From: JACCYJ01 sp038198775
Lineage (GTDB): Bacteria > Actinomycetota > Actinomycetes > Propionibacteriales > Nocardioidaceae
Assembly: GCA_038198775.1 (NCBI GenBank)
Contig: JBBPZV010000001.1
Span: 62,001 to 126,000 of the forward strand
DNA length: 64,000 nucleotides
Direction: 5' to 3'
Shown: positions 37,255 to 47,617 of the stretch, one piece after another
How the letters are laid out: every line of letters starts with the position of its first letter
Numbering within the stretch: the first letter of the stretch is position 1
Made by a program: the position numbers and the translations under genes
Notes under the pieces: model-generated
Database searches by the model: none
Seen by the model: only the letters and a program-made list of their open reading frames with translations
Told to the model about the DNA's origin: nothing

Positions 37255-39270
37255 GTGCCCGACCCAGCGACCTACCGGCCGGCGCCCGGGGCGGTCCCGG
37301 ACGCGCCCGGGGTCTATCGCTTCCGCGACGCCACCGGACGGGTGATCTACGTCGGCAAGGCGAAGTCGCTGCGCGCCCGGCTGTCCTCGTACTTCCAGGA
37401 CGTCGCCCACCTGCACTCCCGCACCCAGACGATGGTGACGACCGCGGCCAGCGTCGACTGGACGGTGGTGGCCAACGAGGTCGAGGCGCTGCAACTGGAG
37501 TACACCTGGATCAAGCAGTTCGACCCCCGCTTCAACGTGAAGTACCGCGACGACAAGTCCTACCCCTGGCTGGCGGTCACCGTCCGGGAGGAGTTCCCGA
37601 CGGTGCTGGTCGGCCGCGGGCCCAAGCGCAAGGGCGTCCGGTACTTCGGTCCCTACAGCCACGCCTGGGCGATCCGGGAGACCGTGGACCTGCTGTTGCG
37701 GGTCTTTCCGATGCGTTCGTGCCGGGCCGGGGTGTTCAAGCGGTCGGCCCAGGTGGGCCGCCCCTGCCTGCTGGGCTACATCGGCAAGTGCAGTGCGCCC
37801 TGCGTGGGCCGGGTCAGCGCGGAGGAGCACCGCGAGATCGTCGACGACTTCTGTGCGTTCCTGGCCGGGGAGACGTCGACGTACGTACGCCGGCTCGAGC
37901 GCGACATGCGGACTGCCTCGAGCGAGCTGGAGTTCGAGCGGGCGGCGCGCATCCGCGACGACTTGGGAGCACTGCGTCGGGCGATGGAGAAGAACGCCGT
38001 CGTGCTGCCCGAGCGAACCGACGTGGACGTGCTGGCGCTTGCCGAGGACCCGCTCGAGGTGGCGGTGCAGATCTTCTCGGTGCGGAGCGGGCGCATCCGT
38101 GGTCAGCGCGGGTGGGTCGCCGACAAGGTCGACGACGCAGGCCCGGGTGACCTCGTCGAGCGGGCACTGCTCGAGCTGTACGACGGGCAGGGCCGCGAGG
38201 TGATCCCCCCCGAGGTGCTGGTGCCGGCGCTGCCGGAGGACGTGGACGCCCTCACCACCTGGCTCGAGCGCCGCCGTGGCAGCCGGGTGTCGCTCCGGAT
38301 CCCGCGCCGGGGCGACAAGCGGTCTTTGCTGGAGACGGTCGGACGCAACGCCGGCCAGGCGCTCGCCACCCACAAGACCCGGCGGGCAAGTGACCTCACC
38401 ACCCGGAGCCGGGCCATGGAGGAGGTCCAGCAGGCCCTCGGGCTCGCGGACGCACCACTGCGCATCGAGTGTTTCGACGTCTCCAACCTGCAGGGCAGCG
38501 AGGTGGTGGCGTCGATGGTGGTCTTCGAGGACGGGTTGCCGCGAAAGAGCGAGTACCGCCGTTTCGTGATCCGCGGCGTTGACGGTCAAAACGACGCGGC
38601 CGCCATGCACGAGACGGTCACCCGCCGGTTCCGCCGGCTGCTGGACGACCGGGCCGCCGACGACCTGGCCGCAGGGGACGACGGACCGGTGCGGCAGGAC
38701 CCCGACATCGGTCGGCCGCGCAAGTTCGCGTACGCCCCCGGGCTGGTGGTGGTCGACGGTGGACCGCCGCAGGTGAGCGCTGCGGCCGCGGCCCTCGACG
38801 ACCTCGGCATCGAAGACGTGCCGGTCTGCGGGCTCGCCAAGCGGCTAGAGGAGCTGTGGCTTCCCGCGGACCCCCATCCGGTCATCCTGCCCCGCACCAG
38901 CGAAGGCCTCTACCTGTTGCAGCGGGTTCGCGACGAGGCGCATCGGTTCGCGATCGCCCACCATCGCAGCCGCCGCTCCAAGTCGATGGTGGAGAGCGTC
39001 CTCGACGACGTACCGGGTCTCGGCGCGGTCAGGCGCGCCAGCTTGCTCAGGCGCTTCGGGTCGCTCAAGCGGTTGCGCGCCGCGTCGGTGGAGGAGATCA
39101 CCACCGTGCCGGGTGTCGGGCGGCGTACCGCCGAAGCCATCGTCGGCGCGCTGGCCGCGGCGCCGCCGGGGACGGAGGCGGTGAACACCGCGACCGGTGA
39201 GCTGCTCGGGAAGGACCCGGACGCTTCGCTGCCGCCGTCGGCGCCGGCTGGCACCAGGGCCACGGCGTGA
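37255..39270 (+). CDS. uvrC: Excinuclease ABC subunit C
   Basis: UvrC (671 residues) makes both incisions in nucleotide excision repair. The GIY-YIG nuclease is at the start (GVYRFRDATGRVIYVGKAKSLRARLSSYF). A UVR domain that binds UvrB follows (SSELEFERAARIRDDLGALRRAM, about 220-245). The RNase H-like 5' nuclease domain includes ECFDVSNLQG and VVVDGG, and the C-terminus has tandem helix-hairpin-helix motifs (VPGLGAVRRASLL..VPGVGRRTAEAI). The stop overlaps the rapZ start by four bases. Confidence 0.97.
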   Translation: MPDPATYRPAPGAVPDAPGVYRFRDATGRVIYVGKAKSLRARLSSYFQDVAHLHSRTQTMVTTAASVDWTVVANEVEALQLEYTWIKQFDPRFNVKYRDDKSYPWLAVTVREEFPTVLVGRGPKRKGVRYFGPYSHAWAIRETVDLLLRVFPMRSCRAGVFKRSAQVGRPCLLGYIGKCSAPCVGRVSAEEHREIVDDFCAFLAGETSTYVRRLERDMRTASSELEFERAARIRDDLGALRRAMEKNAVVLPERTDVDVLALAEDPLEVAVQIFSVRSGRIRGQRGWVADKVDDAGPGDLVERALLELYDGQGREVIPPEVLVPALPEDVDALTTWLERRRGSRVSLRIPRRGDKRSLLETVGRNAGQALATHKTRRASDLTTRSRAMEEVQQALGLADAPLRIECFDVSNLQGSEVVASMVVFEDGLPRKSEYRRFVIRGVDGQNDAAAMHETVTRRFRRLLDDRAADDLAAGDDGPVRQDPDIGRPRKFAYAPGLVVVDGGPPQVSAAAAALDDLGIEDVPVCGLAKRLEELWLPADPHPVILPRTSEGLYLLQRVRDEAHRFAIAHHRSRRSKSMVESVLDDVPGLGAVRRASLLRRFGSLKRLRAASVEEITTVPGVGRRTAEAIVGALAAAPPGTEAVNTATGELLGKDPDASLPPSAPAGTRATA

Positions 39271-40169
39271 GGTCGGACCCGGAACCGGCGACGGCGCGGG
39301 AGCCCGCACCGGTTCGCGAGCTGGTCGTCGTGACCGGCATGACCGGTGCCGGACGCAGTACCGCCGCCAAGGCGTTGGAGGACCTCGGCTGGTTCGTCGT
39401 CGACAACCTTCCGCCGCAGCTACTCGGCTCCGTAGTGCGCCTGGTCGGCAGGGCCGGCTCCGAGGAGACGCGGCTGGCTGTGGTGGTGGACGCCCGGTCC
39501 CGGTGGTTCTTCACCGAGCTCACCGGCGCTTTGGACCAGCTTCGCAGCTCGGGGCTGCAGACGTCGGTGCTGTTCTTGGAGGCCTCCGACGACGTGCTCG
39601 TCCGCCGGCAGGAGGCAGCCCGCCGCCCCCACCCGTTGCAGCAGGGCGGACGGCTCCTCGATGGGATCCGCGAGGAGCGGGAGGTGCTCGCCTCCCTGCG
39701 AGGCGATGCCGACGTGCTCATCGACACCACCAGCATCAACGTGCACCAGCTGGGCGCCAAGATCGCGACCGCGTTCGGGGACCCCAGCAGCCGAACCCTG
39801 CGCACCACGGTCGTTTCGTTCGGCTTCAAGTACGGCATCCCGGTCGACGCCGACATGGTCGCGGACATGCGCTTCCTCCCCAACCCGTTCTGGGTCCGGG
39901 AGCTGCGACCGCTCACCGGGCTCGACGAGTCGGTGCGCAGGTACGTCCGCGAGCAGCCCGATGCGATCGCGTTCCTCGACGGCTACGAGCAGCTGGTGCG
40001 AACGCTGACCGACGGCTTCGTCCGCGAGGGCAAGCGCTTCGTGACGATCGCGATCGGGTGCACCGGAGGCAAGCACCGCAGCGTCACGATGGCGGAGGCG
40101 TTGGGGGAGCGGCTGCGTCGGCATGGCGTGGCGACGCTCGTCATGCACCGGGACCTGGGTCGCGAATGA
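39267..40169 (+). CDS. rapZ: RNase adapter/nucleotide-binding protein RapZ
   Basis: This 300-residue P-loop protein has Walker A GMTGAGRSTAAKALED (about 24) and the conserved C-terminal FGFKYGIPVDADMVADMRFLPNPFW and IAIGCTGGKHRSV. In Gram-negative bacteria it controls amino-sugar synthesis through a small RNA. In actinobacteria its role is unsettled, but it is always found with yvcK and whiA. The GTG overlaps the uvrC stop. Confidence 0.95.
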   Translation: MRSDPEPATAREPAPVRELVVVTGMTGAGRSTAAKALEDLGWFVVDNLPPQLLGSVVRLVGRAGSEETRLAVVVDARSRWFFTELTGALDQLRSSGLQTSVLFLEASDDVLVRRQEAARRPHPLQQGGRLLDGIREEREVLASLRGDADVLIDTTSINVHQLGAKIATAFGDPSSRTLRTTVVSFGFKYGIPVDADMVADMRFLPNPFWVRELRPLTGLDESVRRYVREQPDAIAFLDGYEQLVRTLTDGFVREGKRFVTIAIGCTGGKHRSVTMAEALGERLRRHGVATLVMHRDLGRE

Positions 40170-41110
40170 CGGGCGCGGCGGCTACCCGCGCCGTGGCTTT
40201 GGGCGGCGGTCACGGGCTGGCGGTGTCATTGGCGGCCTTGCGCCGCCTGACCGAGCACCTCACCGCGGTCGTCACCGTCGCGGACAACGGGGGGTCTTCG
40301 GGGCGGCTGCGGGGCGAGCTCGGCGTGCTGCCGCCCGGCGACCTGAGGCAGGCGCTAGCCGCCTTGTGCGGCGACGACGAGTGGGGTCGCACCTGGGCCC
40401 GGGTGCTGCAGCACCGCTTCACCAGTTCCGGGCCGCTGCACGACCATGCTGTGGGCAACCTGCTGATCGTCGCGCTGTGGCAGCTGCTGGATGAACCGGT
40501 GGCCGGACTGGACTGGGTGGCGAGGCTGCTGGGGGCCCGCGGCCGGGTGCTCCCGATGAGCGCCGTTCCGCTCGACATCACCGCGCAGGTCCGGGCGCGG
40601 GGCAGCGGGGACCGCCTGCGGGAGGTGCGTGGCCAGGTGGAGGTGGCGACCACCTCCGGCGCGGTCGTCGACGTCGCGCTGGAGCCCGCCGACCCGCCGG
40701 CCTGCCCCGAGGCCGTCGCGGCGGTCGAGGCCGCCGACTGGGTGCTGCTAGGGCCAGGATCGTGGTTCACCAGCGTGATACCGCACCTGCTGGTGCCGGA
40801 CCTGTTCACCGCTCTGCACACCACCGCCGCATCCCGGCTGGTGGTGCTCAACCTCACACCGCAGCCGGGGGAGACCGCCGGCCTCTCACCCGGCGCGCAC
40901 CTGGACGCGCTGGCCCGACACGCGCCCCGGTTGCGCCTCGACGTGGTCCTGGCCGACCGCACCCACGTCGAGGACATCCCGGCACTGCGAGCGACCGTCC
41001 GATCGCTGGGCGCCGAGCTGGTCGTCGCCGACATCGCGGCCGCCGACGGGTCGCCTCGTCACGACCCGGCACGGCTTGCGGCGGCCTACGCGCAGGTCAT
41101 GGACCGCTGA
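40166..41110 (+). CDS. yvcK: YvcK/GlmR-family protein (CofD-like fold)
   Basis: This 314-residue protein has the family start (ALGGGHGLAVSLAALR), the VTVADNGGSSGRLR motif (about 38) and PPGDLRQALAAL. Relatives bind UDP-sugars and regulate carbon flow into cell wall precursors. The ATG overlaps the rapZ stop (ATGA), giving the conserved rapZ-yvcK-whiA order. Confidence 0.95.
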   Translation: MTGAAATRAVALGGGHGLAVSLAALRRLTEHLTAVVTVADNGGSSGRLRGELGVLPPGDLRQALAALCGDDEWGRTWARVLQHRFTSSGPLHDHAVGNLLIVALWQLLDEPVAGLDWVARLLGARGRVLPMSAVPLDITAQVRARGSGDRLREVRGQVEVATTSGAVVDVALEPADPPACPEAVAAVEAADWVLLGPGSWFTSVIPHLLVPDLFTALHTTAASRLVVLNLTPQPGETAGLSPGAHLDALARHAPRLRLDVVLADRTHVEDIPALRATVRSLGAELVVADIAAADGSPRHDPARLAAAYAQVMDR

Positions 41111-41203
41111 GGTCGCAGCGGCCTGGGCCGGGCATAGAGTGTCGCGGTCGGCCACCTCTGGTGGCCCGATCCGCATCCGACGAAACGTGGCAGGATCCGA
41201 CAA

Positions 41204-42190
41204 ATGGCCATGACGGCACAGGTCAAAGCTGAACTCGCAGCCATTCCCGTCACCAAGTCCTGCTGCCGCAAGGCGGAGGTCTCGACGATGCTGCGCTTCG
41301 CCGGGGGCCTGCACATCGCCGGTGGCCGGATCGTCGTGGAGGCCGAGCTCGACACCGGTGCGGCGGCACGCAGGCTGCGCCGGGACCTGTCCGAGGTGTA
41401 CGGGCAAGACAGCGAGGTGTCCTTGGTCTCGGGAAACGGCCTCAAGGCGGGCAAGCGTTTCGTGGTACGCGTCGTCAGGGACGGCGAGGCGCTGGCGCGC
41501 CAGACCGGGCTGATCGACGGGCGTGGCCGGCCCGTCCGCGGGCTGCCACCACAGGTGGTGTCGGGAGCGGCGTGTGACTCCGTCGCGGCCTGGCGCGGTG
41601 CCTTCTTGGCGCACGGGTCGCTGACCGAGCCCGGCCGGTCCTCGGCCCTCGAGGTCACCTGCCCCGGCCCGGAAGCGGCGCTGGCGCTGGTGGGCGCCGC
41701 CAGGCGGCTGACGATTTCCGCCAAGGCGCGCGAGGTCCGCGGCGTGGACCGGGTCGTGATCCGAGACGGTGAGGCCATCGGCGTGCTGCTGACCAGGCTG
41801 GGTGCGCACGAGTCGCTGATGGCCTGGGAGGAACGCCGGATGCGGCGGGAGGTCCGGGCCACCGCCAACCGGTTGGCGAACTTCGACGACGCCAACCTGC
41901 GCCGATCGGCCCGGGCCGCTGTGGCGGCCGGTGTCCGGGTGGAGCGGGCGCTGGAGATTCTGGGCGACGACGTGCCCGAGCACCTGCGCATGGCCGGCGA
42001 GCTGCGGGTGGAGCACAAGCAGGCGAGCCTCGAGGAGCTCGGTCACCTGCACGACCCGCCGTTGACCAAGGACGCCATCGCGGGCCGCATTCGCCGGTTG
42101 CTGGCGATGGCCGACAAGCGGGCGGCCGACCTCGGGGTCCCAGACACCGAGGCGAACCTGACGCCGGAGATGCTCGCGGAGAGCGGCTGA
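41204..42190 (+). CDS. whiA: Developmental/cell division regulator WhiA
   Basis: This 328-residue DNA-binding protein combines a degenerate LAGLIDADG homing-endonuclease fold (CRKAEVSTMLRFAGGLH; AAWRGAFLAHGSLTEPGRSSALEV) with a C-terminal helix-turn-helix (about 270-310: LEELGHLHDPPLTKDAIAGRIRRLLAMAD). In Streptomyces it acts with WhiB on cell division genes. The start MAMTAQVK is typical. It is separated from yvcK by 93 bases, so it may have its own promoter. Confidence 0.96.
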   Translation: MAMTAQVKAELAAIPVTKSCCRKAEVSTMLRFAGGLHIAGGRIVVEAELDTGAAARRLRRDLSEVYGQDSEVSLVSGNGLKAGKRFVVRVVRDGEALARQTGLIDGRGRPVRGLPPQVVSGAACDSVAAWRGAFLAHGSLTEPGRSSALEVTCPGPEAALALVGAARRLTISAKAREVRGVDRVVIRDGEAIGVLLTRLGAHESLMAWEERRMRREVRATANRLANFDDANLRRSARAAVAAGVRVERALEILGDDVPEHLRMAGELRVEHKQASLEELGHLHDPPLTKDAIAGRIRRLLAMADKRAADLGVPDTEANLTPEMLAESG

Positions 42191-42191
42191 G

Positions 42192-42884
42192 ATGGGCCAC
42201 CCCGCGGACCTCGACCGCTGGACGGAGGTGGACGGATACATCGAGACCGTGGTGCTGGCGCCCGACCCGGTGCTCGAGGAGTCACAGGCCGCCAGCCGTC
42301 GCGCCGAGCTGCCCGAGATTGCCGTCTCGCCGGCACAGGGTGCGTTGTTGCACCTGCTGGCGAGGACGCGGGGAGCCCGGCGAATCCTCGAGATCGGCAC
42401 GCTGGGCGGCTACAGCACCATCTGGCTCGGCCGGGCCCTGCCGCCCGACGGCTCCTTGGTGACGATCGAAGCCGACGCTCGCCATGCCGAGGTTGCCGAG
42501 GCGAACATCGCCCGGGCCGGACTCGAGGGCATCGTGGACATCCGGGTGGGCCGGGCGCTCGACGTGCTTCCCGGGCTGGCCGCCGACGGTGCCGAGTTCG
42601 ACCTCGTCTTCATCGACGCGGACAAACCAAGCAACGCCGACTACTTCGGCTGGGCGTTGCGCCTGACCCTTCCCGGCAGCCTCATCGTCGTCGACAACGT
42701 CGTCCGTGACGGGACCGTCGTGGACGCCGACTCCAGCGACGATCGGGTGACGGGGTCCCGGCGGGTGCTGGAGACGATCGGCGCCGATCCGAGCGTCACG
42801 GCGACGGTGGTGCAGACCGTCGGGCGCAAGGGCTACGACGGCTTCGCGGTCGCCGTCGTCGAGGACCACCGCCCCGGACGGTAG
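42192..42884 (+). CDS. SAM-dependent O-methyltransferase (class I, COMT-like)
   Basis: This 230-residue methyltransferase has motif I EIGTLGGYSTIWLGRAL (about 67), an acidic SAM-ribose residue in VTIEADARHAEVA, and the metal site region FIDADKPSNADYFGWAL. It matches the cation-dependent O-methyltransferase family. The substrate is unknown. The ATG lies one base after the whiA stop, so the two are co-transcribed. Confidence 0.88.
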   Translation: MGHPADLDRWTEVDGYIETVVLAPDPVLEESQAASRRAELPEIAVSPAQGALLHLLARTRGARRILEIGTLGGYSTIWLGRALPPDGSLVTIEADARHAEVAEANIARAGLEGIVDIRVGRALDVLPGLAADGAEFDLVFIDADKPSNADYFGWALRLTLPGSLIVVDNVVRDGTVVDADSSDDRVTGSRRVLETIGADPSVTATVVQTVGRKGYDGFAVAVVEDHRPGR

Positions 42885-42946
42885 GGTCGTCGACCAAAGC
42901 CTGGCCATCCGGCCCGAAGTCGTGGACACCGAAGGAGCCACCGCTC

Positions 42947-43948
<1,002 letters not shown>

Positions 43949-44009
43949 GCGGCGGCGTGCCAGCGCGGTCTCGGCGCCGGTCCGGTCACCGGGCAGGGTG
44001 AGGGCGGGC

Positions 44010-45200
44010 GTGCGCACCATCGGCGACCTGGGGGAGCTGCGGGGACGGCGAGTCCTGGTGCGCAGCGACCTCAACGTGCCCCTGGACGGCCGCTCGATCA
44101 GCGATGACGGCCGGATCAGGGCCAGCGTGCCGACGCTGCAGGAGCTGCGGGGGCGGGGCGCCCGGGTGGTGGTAGCAGCCCACCTCGGTCGGCCCAAGGG
44201 CCGGGTCGACCCGGCGTACAGCCTGGCTCCCGTCGCCACCCGCCTCGGGCAGCTGATCGCGGCGGAGGTTCCGCTGGCGACCGACACGGTGGGCGAGTCC
44301 GCGCAGCGCACTGTGGCGGAGCTGGGGCCAGGGGACGTGGCCATGGTGGAGAACGTCCGGTTCGAACCCGGGGAGACCAGCAAGGACAACGCCGAACGGG
44401 GGCGGTTCGCCGACCGGCTCGCTGGGCTCGCCGACGCCTTCGTCTGCGACGGTTTCGCAGTGATGCACCGCAAGCAGGCCAGCGTCTACGACATCGCGCA
44501 TCGGCTGCCGGCCGCCGCCGGTGCGCTGGTCCTGGCCGAGGTGGACGTGCTGCGGCGCCTCACGACCGACCCGCCCCGGCCTTACGTCGTCGTGCTTGGC
44601 GGCTCCAAGGTTTCCGACAAGCTGGGCGTCATCGCCAGCCTGCTGGAGCAGGCGGACACCCTGCTGATCGGGGGCGGGATGATGTTCACGTTCCTCGCCG
44701 CGCAGGGTCGCCGGGTGGGCCGCAGCCTGCTGGAACGTGACCAGCTCGAGGCCGTCGGGCGCTACCTCGAGCGGGCCGGGCGAAACGTCGCCCGGCTCTT
44801 GCTGCCCGTCGACGTCGTCGTGGCGCCCGAGGTGTCGGCAGTGGTCGAACACAGTGTGGTGCCGGTCGGCCAGATCCCCGACGACCAGGTGGGCCTCGAC
44901 ATCGGACCGGCCTCGGCGGAGGCGTTCGCCGCGGTGATCCGCGGCGCGGCGACGGTCTTCTGGAACGGCCCGATGGGGGTCTTCGAGCTGCCGCCGTACG
45001 CGGCCGGCACCCGAGCGGTCGCCGCGGCCCTCACCCACGTCGACGGGCTCTCGGTGGTCGGCGGTGGCGACTCCGCGGCCGCCATCCGAGCGCTCGGCTT
45101 CTCCGACGACGAGTTCGGCCACATCTCGACCGGCGGGGGTGCCAGCCTGGAGTACCTCGAAGGCAGGACGCTTCCCGGCCTCGCCGCTCTCGCCGACTGA
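44010..45200 (+). CDS. pgk: Phosphoglycerate kinase
   Basis: This 396-residue kinase makes ATP from 1,3-bisphosphoglycerate. It has the substrate-site VLVRSDLNVPLD, HLGRPKG and the hinge/nucleotide region LGGSKVSDKLGVI, with the C-terminal GGGDSAAAIRALG. GTG 44010 is preferred (GAGGG upstream; usual start RTIGDL) over GTG 43998. Confidence 0.97.
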   Translation: MRTIGDLGELRGRRVLVRSDLNVPLDGRSISDDGRIRASVPTLQELRGRGARVVVAAHLGRPKGRVDPAYSLAPVATRLGQLIAAEVPLATDTVGESAQRTVAELGPGDVAMVENVRFEPGETSKDNAERGRFADRLAGLADAFVCDGFAVMHRKQASVYDIAHRLPAAAGALVLAEVDVLRRLTTDPPRPYVVVLGGSKVSDKLGVIASLLEQADTLLIGGGMMFTFLAAQGRRVGRSLLERDQLEAVGRYLERAGRNVARLLLPVDVVVAPEVSAVVEHSVVPVGQIPDDQVGLDIGPASAEAFAAVIRGAATVFWNGPMGVFELPPYAAGTRAVAAALTHVDGLSVVGGGDSAAAIRALGFSDDEFGHISTGGGASLEYLEGRTLPGLAALAD

Positions 45201-45223
45201 CCCGCAACCCGCCGGAGGCTCCC

Positions 45224-46018
45224 ATGCCAGCTTCACGCACCCCGCTCATGGCCGGCAACTGGAAGAGCAACCTGAACCACCAGGAGGCGGTGGTGCTGGT
45301 GCAGCAGCTGGCGTGGGGGCTGGTGGACAAGAAGTACGACTTCACCCGTTGTGAGGTGGTCGTGCTGCCGCCCTTCGTAGACCTGCGCAGCGTGCAGACC
45401 GTCGTGGACGGTGACCGGCTCGGACTGCGCTACGGCGCCCAGGATGTGTCAGCGCACGACGGGGGTGCCTACACCGGAGAGGTGTCGGCGGCGATGCTTG
45501 CGAAGCTCGGCTGCTCGTACGTCGTCGTCGGCCACTCCGAGCGGCGCGAGCATCACGGCGAGGACGACGAGACCGTCAACGCAAAGGCACGGCGGGTGCT
45601 CGCCGCCGGCATGACGCCTATCGTCTGCGTCGGGGAGGGACTGCCGGTGCGGCAGGCGGGCGAGCAGGTGGCGTACACCGTCGGCCAGGTCGAGGCGTCG
45701 CTGACCGGGCTGAGCGCCGCCGCGGCGGCCGGCCTGGTTGTCGCCTACGAGCCGGTCTGGGCGATCGGCACCGGGGAGGTCGCCACCCCGGAGGACGCCC
45801 AGCAGGTGTGCGCCGCGATACGCGCGAGCGTGGGCAAGCGCTGGTCTGTCGAAACGGCAGGCTCGCTGCGTATCCTGTACGGAGGTTCGGTCAAGGCGGC
45901 CAACATCGCCGGCATCATGGCGCAGCCCGATGTCGACGGCGCACTGGTCGGCGGCGCCAGCCTGCAGGCGGACGAGTTCGGTGCGATCTGCCGCTACTAC
46001 GACATGCCGGTGATCTGA
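45224..46018 (+). CDS. tpiA: Triosephosphate isomerase
   Basis: This 264-residue TIM barrel has the lysine in AGNWKSN, the catalytic histidine in GHSERRE, the glutamate in AYEPVWAIGTG and the phosphate loop LYGGSVKAAN. The ATG has GGAGG six bases upstream, 23 bases after the pgk stop. Confidence 0.97.
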   Translation: MPASRTPLMAGNWKSNLNHQEAVVLVQQLAWGLVDKKYDFTRCEVVVLPPFVDLRSVQTVVDGDRLGLRYGAQDVSAHDGGAYTGEVSAAMLAKLGCSYVVVGHSERREHHGEDDETVNAKARRVLAAGMTPIVCVGEGLPVRQAGEQVAYTVGQVEASLTGLSAAAAAGLVVAYEPVWAIGTGEVATPEDAQQVCAAIRASVGKRWSVETAGSLRILYGGSVKAANIAGIMAQPDVDGALVGGASLQADEFGAICRYYDMPVI

Positions 46019-46053
46019 CCGGTCCCGACGAGCAGCAAAGGTCCTGACGCCGC

Positions 46054-46290
46054 GTGGTCCTCGCGTTCTCGATCCTGTCGATCCTGGCCAGCGCCCTGAT
46101 GATCTTGCTGGTGCTGTTGCACAAGGGCCGCGGCGGTGGCCTCTCCGACATGTTCGGAGGCGGGGTGTCCACCGGCCTCGGTGGCTCGTCGGTGGCCGAG
46201 CGCAACCTGGACCGGATCACCGTGGGTATCGGAACCGTGTGGCTGCTGAGCGTCATCGCGCTCGGCCTGCTGTTGAAGGCGGGAGTCTGA
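46054..46290 (+). CDS. secG: Preprotein translocase subunit SecG
   Basis: This 78-residue protein has two membrane segments (about 4-22 and 52-72) linked by a glycine-rich loop (HKGRGGGLSDMFGGG), the standard SecG form that assists SecYEG export. GTG start. Position after tpiA is conserved in actinobacteria. Confidence 0.95.
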   Translation: MVLAFSILSILASALMILLVLLHKGRGGGLSDMFGGGVSTGLGGSSVAERNLDRITVGIGTVWLLSVIALGLLLKAGV

Positions 46291-46364
46291 CCCCTGCGGG
46301 GACGTCTAGACTGTGCTGTCGCTCGCGTGGTGCTCAAGCGGCTGAGCCGAGGAAGGGAAGCAGC

Positions 46365-46721
46365 GTGGCTGGTGGCAGTGCCATCCGAGGCAGCCGGGTC
46401 GGCGCCGGGCCCATGGGGGAGGCCGAGCGCGGCGAGGCTGCACCCCGTCGCCTGGTGTCGTACTTTTGCTCGCACGGGCACGAGACCCGCCCCAGCTTCG
46501 CGGCGGAGGCGCAGGTCCCCGAGCAATGGGAGTGCCCACGCTGTGGGCTCCCGGCCAGCCGAGACGCGGAGAACCCACCGCCGCCGCCCAAGGTCGAGCC
46601 GTACAAGACCCACCTGGCCTATGTGAAGGAGCGCCGCTCCGACGCCGAGGCGGCCGAGATCCTCGAAGAGGCCCTGCAGACGCTGCGGGACCGTCGCAAG
46701 CGCGGCGACGTCATCTTCTGA
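46365..46721 (+). CDS. rbpA: RNA polymerase-binding protein RbpA
   Basis: This 118-residue protein stabilises primary sigma factor on RNA polymerase and is restricted to actinobacteria. Landmarks are AIRGSRVGAG at the start, a CSHGHE..CPRCG zinc-ribbon-like core (about 40-65), and the sigma-interacting helix KTHLAYVKERRSDAEAAEILEEALQTLR at the end. GTG with GAAGGGA upstream. A -10-like TAGACT at 46307 suggests its own promoter. Confidence 0.95.
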   Translation: MAGGSAIRGSRVGAGPMGEAERGEAAPRRLVSYFCSHGHETRPSFAAEAQVPEQWECPRCGLPASRDAENPPPPPKVEPYKTHLAYVKERRSDAEAAEILEEALQTLRDRRKRGDVIF

Positions 46722-46733
46722 CTGCGGCTTGCC

Positions 46734-46812
46734 GCTATCCCATGTTCACATGGGATAGCAACACTCCCAACGGCGCGCATCCTGTTTGGAGTGACGCTGC
46801 GCCATGGGAAGT
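46734..46812 (+). repeat. Dispersed hairpin element, copy C (candidate structured RNA)
   Basis: This is a 79-bp unit with the cleanest fold. Stem 1 is GCTATCCCATG (46734-46744), loop TTCA, then CATGGGATAGC (46749-46759), a perfect 11-bp stem. Stem 2 is CACTCC (46762-46767) with GGAGTG (46788-46793), extended by two A-T pairs after one mismatch. The tail is CGCCATGGGAAGT (46800-46812). It begins 13 bases after the rbpA stop, in the convergent gap before pgl. Confidence 0.8.
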
Positions 46813-46840
46813 ACGTCGGCGCGCGCGCACGCCGACCCGC

Positions 46841-47617
46841 TCAGGGTGAGGCGATCCGGGCGAGCCCAGGAGGTAGCTGGGAGGCGGCGGCGTGGTCGAG
46901 GAACCACAACGTCCGGCTGGTCCCGTGCACACCGGCCGCCGGCACCTGCACCCGCCCGGCACCGCCGAGCGCAAGCCGAACGGCACCGGCCTTCTCCTGG
47001 CTGGTGACCAGGAACCACACCTCCCGCCCCCGGTTGAGCGCCGGGAACGTCAGCGAGATTCGGGTGGGCGGTGGCTTGGGCGACCCGTGTACGCCGACGA
47101 CGGAGCGCTGGTCCTCGTACAGCGCCGGCCGCTCCGGGAACAGCGACGCCACATGGCCCTCCGGCCCCACCCCGAGCATCACCAGGTCGAACGCGGGGAC
47201 GTCGCCGTGGTCCTCCGGGGTGCTGGCGGCGGCCAGCTCCTCCGCGTACGACTGGGCGGCCGCCTCGACGTCGCGGCTGCCGTCCTCGGCAGGCATCGGA
47301 TGCACCCGGTCGGGGTCCAGCGGCAGCTTGTCGAGCAGTATCGCCGAAACTGCGGCGTCGTTGCGCTGGTCGTCACCGGCCGGGACGTAGCGCTCGTCTC
47401 CCCACCACAGCTCAACGCGGTCCCACGCGACGGCGTCCCGCGCCGGCGACTCGGCCACGGCGGCGTGGACGGAGTCCGCGACGGACCCCCCGGTCAGCAC
47501 CACCGACGGGACCTGACCGCTGCTCTGCACGTCGACCAGCCGGGTGATCAGGCGCGCTGCCACCGCGGACGCGAGCAGGTCGGTGCCGCGATGGACGAGA
47601 ACCTCCGGAACGCTCAC
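46841..47617 (-). CDS. pgl: 6-phosphogluconolactonase
   Basis: This 258-residue enzyme hydrolyses 6-phosphogluconolactone in the oxidative pentose phosphate pathway. It has the family's VVLTGGSV, WWGDERYVP (about 92) and LGVGPEGHVASLFP (about 148). GTG overlaps the opcA stop by four bases. It is the last gene of the operon. Confidence 0.95.
   Translation of the reverse strand: MSVPEVLVHRGTDLLASAVAARLITRLVDVQSSGQVPSVVLTGGSVADSVHAAVAESPARDAVAWDRVELWWGDERYVPAGDDQRNDAAVSAILLDKLPLDPDRVHPMPAEDGSRDVEAAAQSYAEELAAASTPEDHGDVPAFDLVMLGVGPEGHVASLFPERPALYEDQRSVVGVHGSPKPPPTRISLTFPALNRGREVWFLVTSQEKAGAVRLALGGAGRVQVPAAGVHGTSRTLWFLDHAAASQLPPGLARIASP

Noticed and set aside
46291..46364. tRNA gene between secG and rbpA
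   Set aside because: Some actinobacteria have a tRNA near secG, but no acceptor stem, T-loop or anticodon arm can be found in these 74 bases.
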